Positions 5,725-9,670 of a stretch of DNA of 9,670 nucleotides are shown piece after piece. Location of the stretch: positions 1 to 9,670 of the forward strand of contig MGVM01000065.1 in the NCBI GenBank assembly GCA_001800495.1, in the 5' to 3' direction. Position 1 is the stretch's first letter. Each line of letters opens with the position of its first letter. Both the position numbers and the translations under genes were made by a program. Source of the stretch: Elusimicrobia bacterium RIFOXYB2_FULL_48_7 (GTDB lineage Bacteria > Elusimicrobiota > Endomicrobiia > CG1-02-37-114 > XYA2-FULL-39-19). The notes below the pieces were generated by a model. The model was not told where the DNA came from. It did not search any database and worked only from the letters and a program-made list of their open reading frames with translations.

Positions 5725-5730
5725 TTAAAC

Positions 5731-6510
5731 ATGGGTTTTGGAATTTATCTCGCAAGCCTTTTTACCCTGGGCAACATGGGCATGGGTTTTTATTCCATTA
5801 TTAGTACGTCGCAGGGGAATTACTATACAGCCGCCTGGCTGATAATGGCGGCGATGGTTTTTGACGGGCTCGACGGCACCATAGCCAGGGCCACGAAAAC
5901 AACCAGTTTCCTGGGAATAGAGCTGGATTCTTTCGCGGATATTACATCTTTTTGTATTGCCCCCGCAGTAATGATGTATTTTGTCGTGCTCAAGGATTAT
6001 AAACTGCCGGGACTGGCCGTCGCGTTCTTGTTTGTTGTGTTTGGCGCGCTAAGGCTTGCCAGGTATAATATCAAGTCCTTCGAGGCAAAATCATTCATTT
6101 CTTATTTTGAAGGCCTGCCTACGCCGGCCGCGGGCGGAATATTAGCGTCAATCGTGCTTATTTTCGGGGTGTTCCAGAAATTCGAGCAGGGTATAAAAAT
6201 AAAAACCATACCTCTTGTAATGGACAGGGTGCCGTACATATTCCAGTTCATGCCGGCAATAATGCTTGTGCTGGGTTTTCTCATGATATCCAAATTCCGC
6301 TATGTTAGTTTCTCGAAGTCGAAACTTTTCAAAAAAACATCACTGAGGACTTTTGTTATGGTAGTGGTGGGAGTTTTGCTTATATTATCCTATCCGGAGA
6401 ACATGATCTTCATTATGTTCTCGATCTATGTTCTTTCGGGGATAATAGAGTTTTTCTGGAGAATGAATAATATGCAGCATGAAAAAAGACGGGAACTTAA
6501 AAAGGATTAA
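5731..6510 (+). CDS. pssA: CDP-diacylglycerol--serine O-phosphatidyltransferase
   Basis: Transfers the phosphatidyl group from CDP-diacylglycerol to serine, giving phosphatidylserine, the substrate of Psd encoded just upstream. It is a 259-residue integral membrane protein of the CDP-alcohol phosphatidyltransferase family (the PssA membrane type, not the E. coli phospholipase D-like type). The full signature DxxDGxxARx8GxxxDxxxD is present: Asp45, Asp48, Gly49, Ala52, Arg53, Gly62, Asp66 and Asp70, which bind the two metal ions. Further hydrophobic segments are at about 73-88, 94-110, 133-148, 168-186, 207-221 and 224-243, and the tail is basic. ALRLARYN at 106-113 is typical of the serine enzyme. 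leuA begins 9 bp after the stop. The product assignment is also supported by the neighbouring psd. Confidence 0.92.
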   Translation: MGFGIYLASLFTLGNMGMGFYSIISTSQGNYYTAAWLIMAAMVFDGLDGTIARATKTTSFLGIELDSFADITSFCIAPAVMMYFVVLKDYKLPGLAVAFLFVVFGALRLARYNIKSFEAKSFISYFEGLPTPAAGGILASIVLIFGVFQKFEQGIKIKTIPLVMDRVPYIFQFMPAIMLVLGFLMISKFRYVSFSKSKLFKKTSLRTFVMVVVGVLLILSYPENMIFIMFSIYVLSGIIEFFWRMNNMQHEKRRELKKD

Positions 6511-6519
6511 AGAGGGAAA

Positions 6520-8097
6520 ATGAAAGATAAAATTATAATATTTGATACTACGCTCAGGGATGGGGAGCAATCGCCCGGGGCAAGCTTGAACGTCGAGCAG
6601 AAAATTGAGATAGCCGGCCAGCTTTCGCGGCTCGGTGTGGATATAATTGAGGCGGGGGTCCCGATCTCGAGCCCGGGCGATTTTGAAGCCGTAAGGCGCA
6701 TAGCAAAAGAAATCAGGGGCCCGGTTATCGCAGGGCTTGCGCGCGCCATGGAAAAGGATATCGAGGCCTGCGGAAAAGCGATACGGCCGGCAAAAAGGGG
6801 AAGGATACACACTTTTATAGCGACAAGTGATATCCATCTAAAGTATAAACTTAAGAAAAGCCGCGAGGAAGTGCTTGAAATCGCGGAACGCTCCATAAAA
6901 TATGCCAGAAGATTTACAGATGACGTTGAATTCTCGGCTGAAGACGCTGGCAGGAGTGATTTTGACTATCTTTGCAGGATTGTGGAGGCGGCAATCAAGG
7001 CAGGTGCTTCAACTATCAATATACCTGATACTGTCGGTTACGCGGTACCCAGCGAGTTCGGGCTTACTATCAAGGGATTGATGGAGAGAGTTCCAAATAT
7101 CCACAGGGCGGTGCTCAGCGTGCATTGCCATAACGACCTTGGGCTTTCAACGGCAAACTCGATTTCAGCCGTCATGAACGGCGCAAGGCAGATTGAATGC
7201 ACCATAAATGGCATCGGTGAGCGGGCAGGGAACTGCAGCCTTGAAGAAGTTGTAATGATACTTAAGACCAGGCAGCAATTCCTTAAGAAATACGGCATAG
7301 TTTTACCGGAAATCGATACCGCTCAAATATATAAAACAAGCAAGCTGGTTTCAAGCCTTACAGGCATTCCGGTACAGCCGAATAAAGCAATTGTTGGTTC
7401 AAACGCGTTTGCCCATGAAGCTGGAATCCACCAGGACGGAGTCCTAAAGAAAAGCCTGACTTACGAGATAATGACTCCGCGGTCTGTTGGGGTTCCTTCG
7501 AGCAATCTTGTGCTTGGGAAACATTCCGGCAGGCACGCCTTTTCAAAAAAACTCGCAGAGCTCGGGCTAAAGGTCGGCGCAGGGGATGTAGATTCGCTTT
7601 TTGCCCGTTTCAAGGAGCTCACTGACAAGAAGAAAACCGTGTTTGACGAAGACATAATGGCACTGGCGGAGGAAAAACTTTCGGGAAAAATGGAGATTTT
7701 TTCTCTTGAGTATTTCCATATTTCCTCCGGTTCAAGCGTCATACCCACAGCAACAATAAAGGTGAATTTCAGCAGGGCTAAAAAGAACGCCAAATTCCAG
7801 GAAGCCGCTTACGGCGACGGGCCGGTTGACGCCGCATATCATGCTATTGATAAAATTGTTGCCAAGGCATTAAAATGGAAAACGGTGCCGAAGCTCATAG
7901 ACTATTCCATTCGCTCAGTATCCGGCGGGAAGGATGCCCAGGGCGACGTTATTGTCAGGGCGAATTACGCAGGGGTGGCTTTCACCGGCAGGGGCGCTTC
8001 GACTGACATCATTGAGGCCAGCATAAAGTCGTACCTGAACGTGATAAACAAGATCGCCTACGCCAAAAGCAAAAAGGAAAAAGTAATCTCGATATGA
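6520..8097 (+). CDS. leuA: 2-isopropylmalate synthase
   Basis: Condenses 2-ketoisovalerate with acetyl-CoA, the first committed step to leucine. It has 525 residues, matching the ~510-520 residue bacterial LeuA with a regulatory domain. The N-terminal TIM barrel of the HMGL-like/DRE-TIM family shows FDTTLRDGEQSPG (8-20; Arg13 and Asp14 catalytic/metal), the metal motif HCHNDLG (202-208, His202 and His204), and GIGERAGNCS (231-240, Asn238). A linker includes HEAGIHQDG (299-307) and LGKHSGRHAF (332-341). The C-terminal LeuA allosteric domain (about 385-515) has GDGPVDAAYHAI (432-443) and GRGASTDIIEAS (490-501), so feedback inhibition by leucine is expected. These features separate it from citramalate and homocitrate synthases, though substrate choice is not proven by sequence. 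ATG 6520 follows AGAGGG with a short 3-nt spacing. It overlaps leuC by 4 nt. Confidence 0.95.
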   Translation: MKDKIIIFDTTLRDGEQSPGASLNVEQKIEIAGQLSRLGVDIIEAGVPISSPGDFEAVRRIAKEIRGPVIAGLARAMEKDIEACGKAIRPAKRGRIHTFIATSDIHLKYKLKKSREEVLEIAERSIKYARRFTDDVEFSAEDAGRSDFDYLCRIVEAAIKAGASTINIPDTVGYAVPSEFGLTIKGLMERVPNIHRAVLSVHCHNDLGLSTANSISAVMNGARQIECTINGIGERAGNCSLEEVVMILKTRQQFLKKYGIVLPEIDTAQIYKTSKLVSSLTGIPVQPNKAIVGSNAFAHEAGIHQDGVLKKSLTYEIMTPRSVGVPSSNLVLGKHSGRHAFSKKLAELGLKVGAGDVDSLFARFKELTDKKKTVFDEDIMALAEEKLSGKMEIFSLEYFHISSGSSVIPTATIKVNFSRAKKNAKFQEAAYGDGPVDAAYHAIDKIVAKALKWKTVPKLIDYSIRSVSGGKDAQGDVIVRANYAGVAFTGRGASTDIIEASIKSYLNVINKIAYAKSKKEKVISI

Positions 8098-9353
8098 GAC
8101 AGACAATAACCCAGAAGATTCTTGCGAAACATTCAGGTAAAAAAGAAGTCCAAGCGGGCGAATTTATCGACGCAAACGTTGACATAGCCCTCGGAAATGA
8201 TATTACTTCGCCTCTGGCGATAAAACAGTTCAGGGAAATAGGCCAGCCGAAGGTCTTCGACAGAAACAAAGTGGTCATTGTCCAGGATCATTTCACGCCT
8301 AACAAGGACATCAAGTCCGCAGAACAATGCAAGTTTGTGCGGGAATTCGCGCACGAGCAGAAACTGAAAAACTTTTTCGACTGCGGTTCCGTAGGTATCG
8401 AACATGTATTACTTCCAGAACAGGGGATTGTCGGCCCTGGGCAGGTCGTCATAGGCGCGGATTCCCATACCTGCACATACGGCGCGCTGGGAGCTTTTTC
8501 GACCGGTGTTGGGTCTACCGACCTTGCAGCAGTTTGGTCAAGGGGGAAAATCTGGCTGAAAGTTCCCGAGTCGATCAAGTTTGTATACAAGGGCAGAAGG
8601 AAAAAATGGGTTTATGGGAAAGACCTGATTCTTTATACGATCGGAAAGATCGGTGTTGATGGTGCTAATTACAAATCTATGGAATTTACCGGCGACACTA
8701 TCGAAACGCTTCCCATGCCTGAGCGGCTTACCATGGCTAACATGGCTATTGAAGCCGGAGGGAAGAACGGGATTGTTGAACCGGATGGGATTACCCTGAA
8801 GTATATAAAATCCAGGTTCCGCGGAAAGCCGGAGTTGTACAGGTCTGACACTGATGCGTTGTACTCGGATGTTGTTGAGATAGACGTTTCCAGGATGGAC
8901 CCGCAGGTTTCACTGCCTCACCTGCCGGAGAACTCAAAACCGGTAAGCGAGGTAAAAAATACTCATATTGACCAGGTAGTGATAGGTTCCTGCACTAATG
9001 GGCACCTTGAGGACTTGGAAATAGCAGCACGGGTGCTGAAGGGCCGCAAGGTCCATCCTTACGTGCGCCTCCTCATATTCCCAGCTACGCCGGCAATTTA
9101 CCTGCAGGCGGTCAAGAAAGGATACGTAGAAATATTTATCAAAGCAGGCGGTATAGTAAATCCGCCGACATGCGGGCCCTGCCTTGGCGGCCATCTGGGC
9201 ATACTGACCAAAGGTGAAAAGTGCATCGCCACTACTAATCGGAATTTCGTAGGCAGGATGGGCGATTTGGAAAGCGAGGTTTATCTCTCTAACCCCGCTG
9301 TAGCGGCGGCCAGCGCGATAAAAGGGAAAATCTCTTATCCGGAAGAGGTATAA
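8094..9353 (+). CDS. leuC: 3-isopropylmalate dehydratase, large subunit
   Basis: With LeuD, isomerises 2-isopropylmalate to 3-isopropylmalate through dehydration and rehydration; an aconitase-family [4Fe-4S] enzyme. It has 419 residues, the shorter LeuC type (about 420) common in archaea and many non-enterobacterial lineages, against ~465 in E. coli. Motifs: VQDHFTPNKD (63-72), GADSHTCTYGALGAFSTGVGS (121-141), IGSCTNGHLEDL (297-308) with cluster Cys300, and CGPCLGGH (360-367) with Cys360 and Cys363. All three cluster ligands are present. The start ATG shares the sequence ATGA with the leuA stop, giving tight translational coupling. leuD follows after 5 bp. Homoaconitase and related hydro-lyases share this fold, but the leuA-leuC-leuD setting supports isopropylmalate. 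Confidence 0.95.
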   Translation: MRQTITQKILAKHSGKKEVQAGEFIDANVDIALGNDITSPLAIKQFREIGQPKVFDRNKVVIVQDHFTPNKDIKSAEQCKFVREFAHEQKLKNFFDCGSVGIEHVLLPEQGIVGPGQVVIGADSHTCTYGALGAFSTGVGSTDLAAVWSRGKIWLKVPESIKFVYKGRRKKWVYGKDLILYTIGKIGVDGANYKSMEFTGDTIETLPMPERLTMANMAIEAGGKNGIVEPDGITLKYIKSRFRGKPELYRSDTDALYSDVVEIDVSRMDPQVSLPHLPENSKPVSEVKNTHIDQVVIGSCTNGHLEDLEIAARVLKGRKVHPYVRLLIFPATPAIYLQAVKKGYVEIFIKAGGIVNPPTCGPCLGGHLGILTKGEKCIATTNRNFVGRMGDLESEVYLSNPAVAAASAIKGKISYPEEV

Positions 9354-9358
9354 ATATA

Positions 9359-9670
9359 ATGAAATTTAAAGGAAAAGCGATAAAATATCGCAACAATGTC
9401 AATACTGACGAGATTATCCCGGCGAAATTTCTTAACACCAGGGATGACAGCGAGCTTGGCAGGCATTGCATGGAAGGACTGGACCTTGGTTTCGCGGAAA
9501 AAGTGCGAAAGGGCGATATTGTCGTTGCAGGAAGGAACTTCGGGTGTGGTTCTTCAAGGGAGCACGCCCCGGTATCGATCAAAGCTGCAGGAATATCCTG
9601 CGTGATTGCCGGGTCGTTTGCAAGGATTTTTTTTCGCAACGCGATAAATATCGGCTTGCCGATTATTGAA
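9359..9670 (+). CDS. leuD: 3-isopropylmalate dehydratase, small subunit, 3' end outside window
   Basis: The small subunit completes the isopropylmalate isomerase active site with LeuC. ATG 9359 lies 5 bp after the leuC stop, with GAAGAGGT upstream (9342-9349), and the frame stays open to the last base, giving 104 residues. LeuD of this type is about 160-165 residues, so roughly a third is missing. Diagnostic motifs are NVNTDEIIPAKFL (13-25), GRNFGCGSSREHAP (58-71), which forms the substrate-recognition loop region, and AGSFARIFFRNAINIGLP (84-101). The gene has no stop in the window, and other frames over this stretch give only spurious short ORFs. Confidence 0.94.
   Translation, partial: MKFKGKAIKYRNNVNTDEIIPAKFLNTRDDSELGRHCMEGLDLGFAEKVRKGDIVVAGRNFGCGSSREHAPVSIKAAGISCVIAGSFARIFFRNAINIGLPIIE

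Larger units (their letters stand above)
5575..5728 (+). repeat. 10-bp direct repeats flanking the C-D palindrome pair
   Basis: AAGGAGTTAA occurs exactly at 5575-5584, just before copy C, and at 5719-5728, just after copy D, 144 bp apart. The wider contexts also match (ACAAAGGAGTTAAC against ACAAGGAGTTAAAC). The right copy is the SD of pssA. This looks like a target duplication around an inserted 144-bp block, or a duplicated SD. Removing one copy plus the block would leave a roughly 20-bp psd-pssA gap with a normally placed SD. Confidence 0.6.

Overview
This window is almost entirely one co-directional (+ strand) biosynthetic operon: ilvD (5' end cut off) - ilvB - ilvN - ilvC - psd - pssA - leuA - leuC - leuD (3' end cut off). 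It encodes most of the isoleucine/valine/leucine pathway. Two genes of phosphatidylethanolamine synthesis, psd and pssA, sit in the middle. All nine genes look intact where visible, with their catalytic motifs present. No transposase, tRNA, rRNA, CRISPR array or phage gene was seen.

The organism is a bacterium whose membranes contain phosphatidylethanolamine, so probably a diderm. Base composition is roughly balanced and Shine-Dalgarno (SD) sequences are strong. The order ilvBNC-psd-pssA-leuA is known to me from deltaproteobacterial lineages and some uncultured bacterial phyla. The short Ilv5-like ketol-acid reductoisomerase and the ~420-residue LeuC are not enterobacterial types. I cannot assign a phylum from this sequence.

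Layout: 2-1468 ilvD; 1469-1579 a gap with two structured palindromes; 1580-3286 ilvB; 3320-3799 ilvN; 3800-3880 a gap holding a diverged second copy of the ilvN tail; 3881-4936 ilvC; 4939-5565 psd; 5566-5730 a gap with two more palindromes; 5731-6510 pssA; 6520-8097 leuA; 8094-9353 leuC; 9359 to the window edge leuD. Acetohydroxyacid synthase (IlvB+IlvN), reductoisomerase (IlvC) and dehydratase (IlvD) make the 2-keto acid precursors of valine and isoleucine. LeuA and LeuCD then take 2-ketoisovalerate towards leucine. leuB is not in the window and would be expected downstream. PssA makes phosphatidylserine and Psd decarboxylates it to phosphatidylethanolamine.

The unusual content lies in the gaps. 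Four copies of a small imperfect palindrome sit in two pairs, directly upstream of ilvB and pssA. Three copies are exactly 35 nt with the same architecture: 8-bp outer stem, 4-bp inner stem, 8-nt loop and a 3-nt bulge on the 3' side. Their stems differ in sequence but stay paired through compensatory changes. The fourth has the same stems with 46 nt inserted in the loop, able to fold into a three-way junction. Each copy is followed by an SD-like sequence, and the psd-pssA pair is flanked by a 10-bp direct repeat containing the SD. I do not recognise this family, and it is the best candidate here for something undescribed. The second oddity is the duplicated ilvN tail, whose coding-part differences are all synonymous.
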